This document shows, one piece after another, positions 17,979 to 26,463 of a DNA stretch of 38,040 nucleotides. The notes beneath the pieces were generated by a model that searched no databases, was not told the origin of the DNA, and saw only the letters and a program-made list of their open reading frames with translations. A program made the translations under genes and the position numbers. Source of the DNA: Candidatus Competibacteraceae bacterium (lineage in GTDB: Bacteria > Pseudomonadota > Gammaproteobacteria > Competibacterales > Competibacteraceae); NCBI GenBank assembly GCA_027492875.1, contig JAPUDV010000131.1, positions 1 through 38,040 of the forward strand. The letters are read 5' to 3'. Position 1 is the stretch's first letter, and each line of letters starts with the position of its first letter.

Positions 17979-18140
17979 GTGATCCCAGATACGGTTTATG
18001 GAGCCATCTTGTTAAGCATCATCGATTTTTTTCTGAGCTTTGTGGTGATCTCCGGCATTGGTTTTGTCCTTTCGCTCTTCCCGTACCTGAACCGGTTAGG
18101 AGAGATCGACGAGAAAAAACTGCGGGAAGGCGGTCATTAG
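17979..18140 (+). CDS. 53-aa single-pass membrane peptide (OadG-like position)
   Basis: This short GTG-initiated ORF encodes a hydrophobic segment (about residues 8-36, ILLSIIDFFLSFVVISGIGF) followed by a charged tail (EIDEKKLREGG). AGAGG lies about 10 nt before the GTG at 17979. Gamma subunits (OadG) of Na+-translocating decarboxylases are small single-pass proteins with a charged cytosolic tail. They are usually 80 aa or more and carry a zinc-binding, Pro-rich tail that is lacking here. It lies between the 131-aa gene and the OadB-like gene with short gaps on both sides. A role as a reduced gamma-like subunit or regulatory micropeptide is inference. Confidence 0.65.
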   Translation: MIPDTVYGAILLSIIDFFLSFVVISGIGFVLSLFPYLNRLGEIDEKKLREGGH

Positions 18141-18202
18141 GCTCCCGCCACATCCCAAGCAATCGCTGGACACGCCGATAATCAAGACCGGAGGGGTGGA
18201 CG

Positions 18203-19372
18203 TTGTTCGATCAAGTTCTATTTTTTTTTAATGCACTGCTGCAACAAACCGGGGCGGCCAACTTTACGTGGGGCAACCTGGTGATGATCGCCATTGGCGG
18301 GACCATGATTTACCTGGCGATCGCCAAGCATTACGAACCATTGCTCCTCATCGGGATCGGTTTTTCCTGCATCGTCGCCAACGTGCCGGGTCCGCCGGAC
18401 ATGCCCGGCGGACCGCCGATTTCCGCGTTGCTTTATGTGGTGAAGGAGGGCGGGCTGTTTCACTATGCCTACGAAGGCGTCGCCAAGCTCATCATCCCGC
18501 CGCTGATCTTCCTGGGCGTGGGCGCCATGACCGATTTCGGTCCCATGATCGCCAACCCCAAGTTGGTTATCCTGGGGGCGGGGGCGCACCTCGGCATCTT
18601 CGTGGCGCTGATTCTGGCCAAACTGTGCGGTTTCACCATCAGCGAAGCCGGCGCTATCGGCATCATCGGCGGAGCCGACGGCCCCATGGCGATCTTCGTC
18701 ACCGTGAAGCTGGCCCCGCATCTGCTCGGCCCGATCTCGGTCGCCGCCTACTCCTACATGGCCTTGATGCCCATGATCCAGCCGCCGGTGATGAGGCTGT
18801 TGACCAACCCGGCGGAGCGCAAGATCGAGATGGCGCAGATTCGCAAGGTCAGCAAGCTGGAGAAGATCGTTTTTCCGACCGTGATCGCCATCATCGTCAA
18901 TCTGTTCTTCCCGCCGGTCGCTCCGCTGATCACCATGCTCATGCTGGGCAACCTGCTAAAAGAAGTGGGCGTCACCGAGCGATTGGCCAAAACGGCGGGC
19001 GGCGCGTTGATGAACATCATCATCATCACCCTGACCGTGGCCATCGGCTCCACCATGGCGGCCGATAAATTCCTGACCTGGGATACGATCTTGATCGTCG
19101 CGCTCGGCCTGCTGGCCTTCCTGTTCGGAACTGCCTCCGGCGTGATCACCGCGAAGATCATGAATCTGTTCCTGAAGACCAAGATCAACCCGCTGATCGG
19201 CTCGGCCGGCATCGCATCGGTTCCCATCGCCGCCCGCGTCTCCCATATCGTGGCCAACCAGGAAAATCCCCACAATCATCTGATCTTCCACGCCATGGGT
19301 CCCAATCTGGCCGGAGTGTTTGGAACCGCCATCTCGGGCGGGATCATGTTGGCGTTGCTGGGTGTCCAATGA
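18203..19372 (+). CDS. Na+-translocating decarboxylase beta subunit (OadB/GcdB family), orphan
   Basis: This 389-aa polytopic inner-membrane protein belongs to the OadB/MmdB/GcdB family, whose members move Na+ when biotin-bound substrate is decarboxylated. Family stretches are GVGAMTDFGPMI, GAIGIIGGADGP, AYSYMALMPMIQPPVM and MGPNLAGVFG. Asp159 in GGADGP corresponds to the Na+-site Asp203 of Klebsiella OadB. The usual Thr after GGADGP is Met here. The start is TTG at 18203, supported by GGAGGGG about 6 nt upstream. No alpha (carboxyltransferase/biotin) gene is nearby, so either the partner is encoded elsewhere or the subunit acts alone as a transporter. Confidence 0.9.
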   Translation: MFDQVLFFFNALLQQTGAANFTWGNLVMIAIGGTMIYLAIAKHYEPLLLIGIGFSCIVANVPGPPDMPGGPPISALLYVVKEGGLFHYAYEGVAKLIIPPLIFLGVGAMTDFGPMIANPKLVILGAGAHLGIFVALILAKLCGFTISEAGAIGIIGGADGPMAIFVTVKLAPHLLGPISVAAYSYMALMPMIQPPVMRLLTNPAERKIEMAQIRKVSKLEKIVFPTVIAIIVNLFFPPVAPLITMLMLGNLLKEVGVTERLAKTAGGALMNIIIITLTVAIGSTMAADKFLTWDTILIVALGLLAFLFGTASGVITAKIMNLFLKTKINPLIGSAGIASVPIAARVSHIVANQENPHNHLIFHAMGPNLAGVFGTAISGGIMLALLGVQ

Positions 19373-19426
19373 AATTGCGTTAGCCGCGCCTCCTGCAAAA
19401 CTGTTCCTGCCGGACTTAGGTAATTT

Positions 19427-19894
19427 TTAGGGATTAAAGAAATCCGAGTAAATCGCGTGGGATGCCGCCACCGTGGTCGGTTGCCGGAACCCGGTTTGCA
19501 GCTCGGTTTGCAGTTCCTCGATCTGTTTGAGTTCGAACTCGCTGATGACCCGCCGCCGCCAGGACTGGCTGGCGCGGGCCAGGGCGGCGAACATCCGTTT
19601 CAGGACGGCCCGTTCGCCGAAGGCGTGGGGGATGCACAGCACGGCTGGCTGCGCATCCGTTCCACGCTACGGTCCCAGTGTGGCGCCAGCACCCCTTCCC
19701 AATCCACCGCCTCGTTCGCCAGCAGCCGATATGCGTGTCTCCGCCCAGCCGCCGCAGGCCACCGGGATGCTCGCCCCCGGCCGCGCACCCAGCCGTTCCG
19801 CCACGCGGACCAACCGCCGGTTCAATCGGGCATCCCCCAGGTTCGCCCCGCCCAATTCCGCCGCCGCCCAACTCGCCCTCGCCCTCTCCGTCAT
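19427..19894 (-). pseudogene. Broken IS4/Tn5-type transposase remnant
   Basis: Minus-strand fragments in three frames join into a recognisable transposase N-terminal region. The frame from 19894 reads WAAAELGGANLGDARLNRR...ASIPVACGGWAET. The next frame gives AYRLLANEAVDWEGVLAPHW. The third, ending at 19434, gives VLCIPHAFGERAVLKRMF...SEFELKQIEEL. The order matches the Tn5-type DNA-binding domain followed by the linker, but the whole catalytic DDE core is missing and at least two frameshifts occur (near 19730 and 19640). The last segment may derive from a different transposase. It is clearly inactive. Confidence 0.7.
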
Positions 19895-20275
19895 CCCGTC
19901 CGCCTCATGCCTCTTGACCTGCCTTTTTAGATGGGGCAAGCGGTTCCTGGAATCAAAATGTGTAGAATCGACAGGGTCTTGATGCCCACCACACCCCGGC
20001 AGAATGGTTCGGTGAGCCCGCCCGATATGGAGTTCCGTAAAACTCATGGTGGCAAACTCGACTGTCACAATACAAGTCACTGTTTTATAGAAAAATCTCT
20101 TAAAAATCTGCTGTGATTAAGGACACGCTTTTCGGCCCGGTTGTCTCAAAAAATGACAAACACCTCATTTCATCCGTCGCAGACGTATGATGAACTGGTT
20201 TTCCCGGCCCACCCGCCACAATCGCCACAATCGCCGCGATGGTCGCACCGCAGGTTTGGAACCATGATCCGCAAG
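19895..20275. other. Spacer between two transposase remnants
   Basis: No gene is supported here. The stretch 20040-20130 is AT-rich relative to its surroundings. A short tandem repeat (CGCCACAAT repeated near 20214-20233) is present. It may contain the decayed ends of the flanking insertion sequences, but I cannot identify terminal inverted repeats. Confidence 0.35.
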
Positions 20276-20370
20276 CCGTTGGTCGGCGAGTGCTTGGGTT
20301 TGATCAGGTGGTGGTCGATCCCGTGCGGGGTGCAAATCTGTTCAAAGCGATCACCGGCGGGGGTTTGCCG
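20276..20370 (-). pseudogene. IS481-type transposase (integrase core) fragment
   Basis: The minus strand encodes the fragment GDRFEQICTPHGIDHHL followed by IKPKHSPTNG. This is the segment of the rve integrase core near the third catalytic residue in IS481/IS3-like transposases, which normally reads '..H.IEH.LTKP.HPWTNGQVERMN'. The frame loses similarity straight after TNG, so the catalytic Glu is missing. Only about 30 residues survive. It lies just downstream of tesA on the same strand. Confidence 0.6.
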
Positions 20371-20382
20371 CCCGATGGACCG

Positions 20383-21018
20383 TCACGACTTCAACTCCGG
20401 CTCCAGCACCACCCAAACATTGTCCAGAATTCGTGGCTGCGCCTCGGCGCGTGGGTGCAAGCCATCGTCCTGAATCAGCGCCGGATCGCCCGCCACGCCG
20501 TCCAGCAGGAATGGAATCAAGGGAATCGCGTAGTGCTGGGCCAACTCCCCGAACGTCGCCTGAAACTTTTGCGCGTACAGGGGGCCATAATTCGGCGGAA
20601 TGCGCATCTCCGCCAACAGCACCCGCGCGCCGGCCTGCTGGGATCGTTCGATCATCCATGACAGATTGCGGCTCATCGCCATCGGCGGTTGTCCGCGCAA
20701 GCCATCGTTGGCGCCCAATTCCAGCACGACGATGGCGGGGCGATGCAGCTCCAACGCCGCCGGCAGCCGGCTTAGCCCCCCGCTGGTGGTGTCGCCGCTG
20801 ATGCTGGCGTTGACCACCCGATACGGGAAGCCGCGCTCCGCCAACCGGCGTTGTAGCAAGTTGACCCAGCCCTTCTCGACCGGAATCCCGTAACCGGCGC
20901 TCAAGCTGTCGCCCAGCACCAGAATCACCGGCGATTCGGCGCGGGCCGCGGAACCGAATAAAACCACCAGCCCCAACAGCAAAAGCGGTAAACAAGGTGA
21001 GCGATTCGTTTTCATCAT
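20383..21018 (-). CDS. tesA: Periplasmic GDSL/SGNH esterase (TesA: thioesterase/lysophospholipase L1)
   Basis: This 211-aa protein starts with a Sec signal peptide (MMKTNRSPCLPLLLLGLVV...SAARA, cleaved near residue 28) and is an SGNH hydrolase. Block I is ILVLGDSLSAGYG with the catalytic Ser, block III GANDGLRG, and block V DDGLHPRAEAQ with the catalytic Asp-x-x-His. The family hydrolyses acyl-CoA, lysophospholipids and aryl esters in the periplasm. Two adjacent ATGs occur at 21018 and 21015. It is divergent from ybbA with only 14 nt between start codons, the conserved tesA/ybbA-ybbP arrangement of gammaproteobacteria. Confidence 0.95.
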   Translation of the reverse strand: MMKTNRSPCLPLLLLGLVVLFGSAARAESPVILVLGDSLSAGYGIPVEKGWVNLLQRRLAERGFPYRVVNASISGDTTSGGLSRLPAALELHRPAIVVLELGANDGLRGQPPMAMSRNLSWMIERSQQAGARVLLAEMRIPPNYGPLYAQKFQATFGELAQHYAIPLIPFLLDGVAGDPALIQDDGLHPRAEAQPRILDNVWVVLEPELKS

Positions 21019-21032
21019 CGGAGAACCTGGCA

Positions 21033-21803
21033 ATGCGCGTGGATCATGACCTGGAAGCGGCCAGCGGGGTTAGCGTAACCGCCGCGCCGCCAGCGGACAA
21101 CCAGAACGCCGGGGGTATCGTGCGGGCCGAGCGGCTGGGCAAGCAGGTCGTCAGTCCAGAAGGTCCGCTGCTCATCCTCGACGACATCAACTTCACCATC
21201 GTCAAGGGCGAAAGCGTGGCGGTGATCGGCGCCTCCGGTTCCGGCAAATCGACCCTGCTGGGTTTGCTGGCCGGTTTGGATGTGCCCAGCCAGGGTCGGG
21301 TATGGCTGGCGGGGGTCGATCTCGGCGGTTTGGACGAGGACGGTCGTGCCCTGCTGCGGGCGCGGCGGGTCGGTTTCGTGTTCCAGTCCTTCCAACTGCT
21401 GACCGGATTGACCGCGCTGGAAAACGTTATGCTGCCGCTGGAGCTGGCCAGTCAACCCGACGCCCGCCGGCAGGCGCTGGAGCTGCTGGAACGGGTCGGC
21501 TTGCAGGCCCGAGCCCGGCACTATCCCTCGCAACTGTCTGGCGGCGAGCAGCAGCGGGTGGCCATCGCCCGCGCCTTCGCCGGTAATCCCGACGTGCTGT
21601 TCGCCGATGAACCGACCGGCAATCTGGACCAGAAAACCGGCCATCGCATCATCGAACTGCTGTTCGCGCTGAACCGGGAACAGGGCGCCACGCTGATTCT
21701 GATCACCCACGATCCCGAACTGGCCGCCTACTGCGACCGGGTGTTGGAACTGGACGATGGTCGTTTGCGCGCCGATCGGGCACGCCAAGCCCTCGAGGTT
21801 TAA
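21033..21803 (+). CDS. ybbA: ABC transporter ATPase YbbA
   Basis: This 256-aa ATPase belongs to the MacB/LolD group. It shows Walker A GASGSGKST, the Q-loop FVFQSFQLL, signature LSGGEQQRVAIARAF, Walker B VLFADEPTGNLD and the switch His in LILITHD. I chose the ATG at 21033 because GGAGAA (21020-21025) lies 7 nt upstream; the frame is open 12 codons further, overlapping tesA. It pairs with the permease gene that starts 4 nt after its stop. YbbA-YbbP is thought to move lipophilic substrates across the inner membrane; the natural substrate is not settled. Confidence 0.95.
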   Translation: MRVDHDLEAASGVSVTAAPPADNQNAGGIVRAERLGKQVVSPEGPLLILDDINFTIVKGESVAVIGASGSGKSTLLGLLAGLDVPSQGRVWLAGVDLGGLDEDGRALLRARRVGFVFQSFQLLTGLTALENVMLPLELASQPDARRQALELLERVGLQARARHYPSQLSGGEQQRVAIARAFAGNPDVLFADEPTGNLDQKTGHRIIELLFALNREQGATLILITHDPELAAYCDRVLELDDGRLRADRARQALEV

Positions 21804-21807
21804 AGCC

Positions 21808-24354
21808 ATGCCGAAAGCCGTGACCCCGCATTCCCCGCTCGAAACCAGCGTCCCGAACTGGCGCAACGTCGGCCGCATGGCCTTGCGCGCCCTGCGCCGC
21901 GATTGGCAATCCGGCGAACTGCGGGTACTGGCGATTGCCCTGTTGATCGCCGTGGCCAGCGTCGCCGCCGTCGGCTTCTTCACCGACCGCATCCAGCAGG
22001 CCATGGAACGCAAGGCCAGCGAGTTGCTGGGCGCCGACTGGGTGGTGTCCGCGCCGAATCCGATTCAAGCCGCGCTAGCCGAGGAAGCGCGTCGGCAAAA
22101 TCTGCGGGTCGCGGAGACCCTGAGTTTCCGCAGCGTGGTGCTGACCGGCGACCTGACCCAACTGACCGAGGTCAAAGCGGTCGGCCCTGGTTACCCGCTT
22201 CGCGGCGTCGTGAAGATCAGCGACCGGCTGTTCGATACCCCTCGCACCATCAACTCCATCCCCGATCCGGGGCAGGTCTGGCCGGACGAACAGTTGCTAC
22301 AAGCGCTGAATCTTCAGGTCGGTGATCGGGTGAACCTCGGCAGTCGCGAATTTCAGATTGGAGCGGTGCTGGCCTACGAGCCGGATCGGGCCGGCGATCT
22401 GTTCAGCATCGCGCCCCGCCTGATGATGAATCTGACCGATATTCCCTCGACTCAACTGGTGCAACCCGGCAGCCGGGTCGAATACCGCCTGTTGCTGGCC
22501 GGCGAGCCGGCGGCGCTCGACGCCTTCAAAACCTGGGCGCAACCCCGGCTAGCGAGCGGCGAAAAGCTGCAAGGCGTGCGCGATGCCCGCGCCGAACTGC
22601 GAGCGGCGCTGGACCGGGCGCAACGGTTTCTGAGCCTGGCGGCGCTGGTCAGCGTCATTCTGGCCGGGGTCGGGGTGGCCATCGCCGCCCGCCGTTTCGC
22701 CGCCCGCCACTGGGACAGCGTCGCCATCCTGCGCTGCGTCGGCGCCACCGAGGCGCTGATCGTCCGACTGTTTCTGCTGGAACTGCTGGCGCTGGCGCTG
22801 CTGGCCGGCGCGGCGGGCTTGCTGGTCGGTTACCTCGCCCAGTACGGCTTGAGCGGCGTGCTCGGCCAACTGGTCGGCACCAGCGAACTGCCGGCACCGT
22901 CCTGGCAACCGGTCCTGCCGGCGCTGGCGACCGGTTTCGTGACCCTGCTTGGCTTTGGTCTGCCGCCGTTGCTGCGGTTGCGGGATGTGCCGCCGTTGCG
23001 GGTGTTGCGCCGCGATCTCGGCCCGGTCAACCCACGGCTGCTGGCGCTGTACGGCCCCGCCGTGGCGGCGACGCTGGCGCTGCTGGTCTGGCAAGCGGGG
23101 GAATGGCGGCTGGCGCTCTACGTCTGCGCCGGCGTGACCGGAACGGTGGCAGCGCTGGCGCTGGCGGCCTGGGGGCTGGTGAAATCGCTGGGTCTGCTGC
23201 GCGACCGGGTCGGGGTAGCCTGGCGCTTCGGTCTGGCCAACATTGCCCGGCGTGGATCGGGCAGCGCGGTGCAAATAGTCGCGCTGGGTCTGGGCTTGAT
23301 GGCGCTGCTGATGTTGACCCTGGTACGCACCGATCTGCTGGCCAACTGGCGGGCCAGCCTGCCGGCCGACGCGCCCAATCACTTTCTGATCAATATCCAG
23401 CCCGGCGAGGTGGCCGGGGTGCGCGCCTTCCTGCGCGAGCACGGCTTGCGTGACGCGGAGCTGTTCCCAATGGTGCGCGGGCGGCTGACGGCGCTCAACG
23501 AGCGGGCGGTGGGGCAGGACGATTACGACAACCCGCGCGCCAAGCGGCTGGTGGAGCGGGAATTCAATCTATCCTGGACCGACCGCTTGCAGGAGGATAA
23601 CCGCATCCTCGCCGGTCGCTGGTGGAACGCGGGCGATCAGGGTCAGAGTGTCGCCTCGGTGGAAACCGGGCTGGCGGAGACTCTGGGCATCGCCGTGGGC
23701 GACACCGTGCGATTCCAGATTGCCGGTCAGGAGTTGCAGGCGAAAGTCGTCAGCCTGCGCAGCGTGGAATGGGATTCGTTCCGGGCCAATTTCTTCGTAG
23801 TGTTCCCGTCCGGCGTGCTGGACAGCTATCCGGCGACCTGGATCACCAGCTTTCACCTGCCCGCCGGACAGAAGCCGCTGCTGGCGGACTTGGTGCGCCA
23901 GTATCCGTCGGTGACGGTGCTGGATGTGGATGCGCTGATGAGCAAGGTCCGGGAGATCATGGACCGGGTGATCGCCGCCGTCGAATACGTATTTCTGTTC
24001 ACCCTGGCGGCTGGACTGGTGGTGTTATACGCGGCGATTCAGGCGACCCAGGACGAACGCCGTTTCGAAAGCGCCGTGCTGCGCACCCTGGGCGCGCGTC
24101 GGGCGCTGGTGCGGCAAAGCCTGCTGGCGGAATTCGCCACTTTGGGGTTGCTGGCCGGGGTGCCGGCTGCCGTCGCCGCGACCGTGCTGGGTTACGTGCT
24201 GGCCGTGCGGGTCTTCGACTTTCCCTATCAATGGAATCCGTGGATCTGGCTGCTCGGCGGCGGCGTGGGCGTGCTGGGGGTGGGTTTGGCCGGATTGCTG
24301 GGCGCGCGCTCGACGCTGAGCCAACCTCCCTGGCGCAGCCTGCGGGAGTTGTAG
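21808..24354 (+). CDS. ybbP: ABC transporter permease YbbP (FtsX-type)
   Basis: This 848-aa inner-membrane permease has the layout of YbbP. An N-terminal membrane helix (about residues 30-58) is followed by a large periplasmic domain (about 60-250), then a first FtsX-like block of helices (FLSLAALVSVILAGVGVAIAARRF...). A middle set of helices and a second periplasmic domain come next, and a C-terminal FtsX block ends the protein (VEYVFLFTLAAGLVVLYAAIQATQDERRFESAVLRTLGARR). The ATG at 21808 follows the ybbA stop by 4 nt. It should function with YbbA as an ATPase-permease pair and is genetically linked to the periplasmic esterase TesA. Confidence 0.93.
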   Translation: MPKAVTPHSPLETSVPNWRNVGRMALRALRRDWQSGELRVLAIALLIAVASVAAVGFFTDRIQQAMERKASELLGADWVVSAPNPIQAALAEEARRQNLRVAETLSFRSVVLTGDLTQLTEVKAVGPGYPLRGVVKISDRLFDTPRTINSIPDPGQVWPDEQLLQALNLQVGDRVNLGSREFQIGAVLAYEPDRAGDLFSIAPRLMMNLTDIPSTQLVQPGSRVEYRLLLAGEPAALDAFKTWAQPRLASGEKLQGVRDARAELRAALDRAQRFLSLAALVSVILAGVGVAIAARRFAARHWDSVAILRCVGATEALIVRLFLLELLALALLAGAAGLLVGYLAQYGLSGVLGQLVGTSELPAPSWQPVLPALATGFVTLLGFGLPPLLRLRDVPPLRVLRRDLGPVNPRLLALYGPAVAATLALLVWQAGEWRLALYVCAGVTGTVAALALAAWGLVKSLGLLRDRVGVAWRFGLANIARRGSGSAVQIVALGLGLMALLMLTLVRTDLLANWRASLPADAPNHFLINIQPGEVAGVRAFLREHGLRDAELFPMVRGRLTALNERAVGQDDYDNPRAKRLVEREFNLSWTDRLQEDNRILAGRWWNAGDQGQSVASVETGLAETLGIAVGDTVRFQIAGQELQAKVVSLRSVEWDSFRANFFVVFPSGVLDSYPATWITSFHLPAGQKPLLADLVRQYPSVTVLDVDALMSKVREIMDRVIAAVEYVFLFTLAAGLVVLYAAIQATQDERRFESAVLRTLGARRALVRQSLLAEFATLGLLAGVPAAVAATVLGYVLAVRVFDFPYQWNPWIWLLGGGVGVLGVGLAGLLGARSTLSQPPWRSLREL

Positions 24355-24357
24355 CGG

Positions 24358-25149
24358 TTAGCGCCACGACCGGCCGGGAACGACCGAACCCAGCACGAAC
24401 AGGGCGGCGGCGGCCAGCACGACCGACGGTCCGGCCGGGGTATCCCAGCGCAGTGAAGCCCACAGGCCGAGCCCCACCGCCACGCTGCCCAACCCGCTGG
24501 CCAGCAGCGCCATGCCTTCCGGCGAGCGGGCAAACCGCCGCGCCGCCGCTGCCGGAATGATCAGCAGCGAGGTGATGAGCAGGATGCCGACCACCTTCAT
24601 CGCCACGGCGATAACGATGGCGACCAGCAGCATGAACGCCAGCCGGACGGGAAAGACCGGCACGCCTTCCACCTGCGCCAGTTCCTCGTGCACGGTAAGC
24701 GCCAGCAGTGGCCGCCACAGCCAGGCCAACACCCCCAGTGCCAGCAGATCGCCGCCCCAGATCCAGTACAGATCGATTCGGCCGATCGCCAGGATATCGC
24801 CGAACAGATACCCGGTCAGATCGACCCGCACCGTTTCCAGGAACGCCAGCGCGACCAATCCCAGCGACAGCGCGGTATGGGCGAGAATGCCCAGTAGGGT
24901 ATCCGTCGCCAGCCGGCGCTGCCGTTGCAGCAACACCAGCACCAGCGCCACCAACAGGCAGGTGACCGCCACACCCAGTTGCAGGTTGAGATTCAGCACG
25001 GTGCCGAGCACGATGCCCAGCAGCCCCGAATGCGCCAGGGTGTCGCCGAAATAGGCCATGCGCCGCCAGACGATGAACGCGCCCAGCGGGCCGGCGGCCA
25101 GCGCCACGCCGACACCGCCGAGCAGGGCGCGCGCCAGGAAATCATCCAT
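24358..25149 (-). CDS. znuB: Zinc ABC transporter permease
   Basis: This 263-aa membrane protein of the ABC-3 family forms the zinc channel of ZnuABC. It has about seven or eight hydrophobic helices and the typical stretches [35 protein letters not shown] and [30 protein letters not shown] chose the ATG at 25149, because the conserved start [12 protein letters not shown] lies there; the upstream frame crosses the His-rich end of znuC and the repeat. It overlaps znuC by 8 nt. Its stop lies only 4 nt from the convergent ybbP stop, so no separate terminator space exists. Confidence 0.95.
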   Translation of the reverse strand: MDDFLARALLGGVGVALAAGPLGAFIVWRRMAYFGDTLAHSGLLGIVLGTVLNLNLQLGVAVTCLLVALVLVLLQRQRRLATDTLLGILAHTALSLGLVALAFLETVRVDLTGYLFGDILAIGRIDLYWIWGGDLLALGVLAWLWRPLLALTVHEELAQVEGVPVFPVRLAFMLLVAIVIAVAMKVVGILLITSLLIIPAAAARRFARSPEGMALLASGLGSVAVGLGLWASLRWDTPAGPSVVLAAAALFVLGSVVPGRSWR

Positions 25150-25948
25150 GATCCTGTTCCATGGGCGGACGGCGGACGTTTTCTCCTCCCCGCGTGGGAG
25201 AGGGGGGAAGGTCGGGCACCACGGCGCCGTGCAGATCGTGATGGTGGTTGTGGTGGTGGTGGTAGACCGCCAGTCGCCGCGCACCGTCGCTACCGAACAG
25301 TTCCAGGTAGGCAGGATCACGGGCGACGTGGTCGGGATGACCGGAGCAGCAGACATGCCGGTTCAGGCACAGGACCTGATCGGTAGTGGCCATCACCAGG
25401 TGCAGTTCGTGCGAGACCATTAAAATCCCGCAGCCACGGGTGCGGCGCAGGCCGCTGATCAGGTCGTACAGTTCGTATTGACCGTGCAGGTCCACGCCCT
25501 GTATCGGTTCGTCCAGTACCAGCAAATCGGGCTCGTGCAGCAGGGCGCGCGCCAGCATCACCCGTTGCAGTTCGCCGCCGGAAATCGCCTGCACCGGCGA
25601 GTCGAGCACATGGGCGGCGCCGACTTCCGCCAGCGCTGCTTGCACGCGCGCCCGCGCCGCCGGGGTGCCGAGGGTGACGAAGCGCTGCACGGAGAGCGGC
25701 AGGGTGTCGTCCAGCGCCAACCGCTGCGGCATGTAGCCGACCCGCAAGCCCGGCCGCAGCCAGACCCGGCCGCTGTCCGGCCGCAGCAAGCCCAGCAGCA
25801 CCCGCACCAGAGTGGATTTTCCGGCGCCGTTCGGGCCGATCAGGGCGACGATTTTTCCAGCCACGACCCGTAGGCTGACGTCGTGCAGGATCGGGTTGCC
25901 CCGGATGGCCAGGCCGATGTTTTCGGCCGTTAGCAGCAATTCAGCCAT
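25142..25948 (-). CDS. znuC: Zinc ABC transporter ATPase with His-rich tail
   Basis: ZnuC powers zinc import. The 268-aa protein shows Walker [12 protein letters not shown], signature [15 protein letters not shown], Walker [13 protein letters not shown] and the switch His in MVSHELHLV. After residue ~225 comes a His-rich stretch ([13 protein letters not shown]), plausibly metal-binding. A final Pro/Arg-rich tail ([11 protein letters not shown]...) is encoded by a copy of the dispersed repeat. The ATG at 25948 gives the normal start ([12 protein letters not shown]). It overlaps zur and znuB by 8 nt each, so zur-znuC-znuB is one transcript. Confidence 0.95.
   Translation of the reverse strand: MAELLLTAENIGLAIRGNPILHDVSLRVVAGKIVALIGPNGAGKSTLVRVLLGLLRPDSGRVWLRPGLRVGYMPQRLALDDTLPLSVQRFVTLGTPAARARVQAALAEVGAAHVLDSPVQAISGGELQRVMLARALLHEPDLLVLDEPIQGVDLHGQYELYDLISGLRRTRGCGILMVSHELHLVMATTDQVLCLNRHVCCSGHPDHVARDPAYLELFGSDGARRLAVYHHHHNHHHDLHGAVVPDLPPSPTRGGENVRRPPMEQDHG
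25183..25210. repeat. Dispersed palindromic repeat (copy D) inside znuC
   Basis: TCTCCTCCCC and GGGAGAGGGG flank a short CGCGT centre, giving a hairpin of the same family as copies at 5591, 8763 and 17261. It is part of the coding sequence for the ZnuC C-terminal tail. A (GTG)n-type microsatellite (about 25241-25263), which encodes the ZnuC histidine run, lies next to it. Confidence 0.6.
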
Positions 25949-26429
25949 GACGCGCCGATTCCTCCAGGCAGTCCGGGCAGCGGCCGAGGATCTCCACGAT
26001 CGGCGCCAATACTTCGAAGCCGCGAGCGTCGGTTTCGGCGCGCAGCAATTCATCGATCGCCGGGTTGCTCAGTTCGCTGACTCGGCCGCAATCCCGGCAG
26101 ATCAAAAACTGGCCGCTGTGGTAGCTGCCCGGCCGCCGGCAGCCGGTGAACACGTTCAGCGAGGCCAGTCGATGGATGAGCCCCTGCGCCAACAGAAAGT
26201 CCAGCGCCCGGTACACGGTGGGTGGCGCCCCCTGCCGGCCATCGTCGCGCAGCACGTCGAGAATAGTGTAAGCGCCCAGTGGCGTGGCGCTGTTCCAGAT
26301 GATTTCCAGCACGCGCCGGCGCAAGTCGGTGAGGCGGGCGCCGCGCTGCTGGCACAAGGTTTCCGCCCGCGCCAGCGCCTGCTGCGCGTCGGCCGGAGGT
26401 GAACAGGAAAGATCCACGGTTTGCCGCAT
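25941..26429 (-). CDS. zur: Zinc uptake regulator Zur (Fur family)
   Basis: This 162-aa Fur-family repressor senses Zn2+ and shuts off znu genes. The winged helix is seen in [14 protein letters not shown]...[37 protein letters not shown]. The structural zinc cysteines are the pairs CRDCG and CPDC, and the regulatory site region is [15 protein letters not shown]. The order zur-znuC-znuB on one strand, divergent from znuA across Zur-like boxes, makes the Zur assignment firmer than Fur alone. Autoregulation is likely, because the boxes lie in its own promoter region. Confidence 0.94.
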   Translation of the reverse strand: MRQTVDLSCSPPADAQQALARAETLCQQRGARLTDLRRRVLEIIWNSATPLGAYTILDVLRDDGRQGAPPTVYRALDFLLAQGLIHRLASLNVFTGCRRPGSYHSGQFLICRDCGRVSELSNPAIDELLRAETDARGFEVLAPIVEILGRCPDCLEESARHG

Positions 26430-26463
26430 GGGGGCTCCGTCACTTCAGCTTGACCGAATGTTT

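Noticed and set aside
20141..20473. 110-codon plus-strand ORF before tesA
   Set aside because: Its reverse strand carries the transposase fragment and the tesA 3' end; the plus frame has no coding character.
22549..23442. 297-codon minus-strand ORF opposite ybbP
   Set aside because: Antisense shadow of repeated Leu/Ala codons, giving Gln-rich translation.
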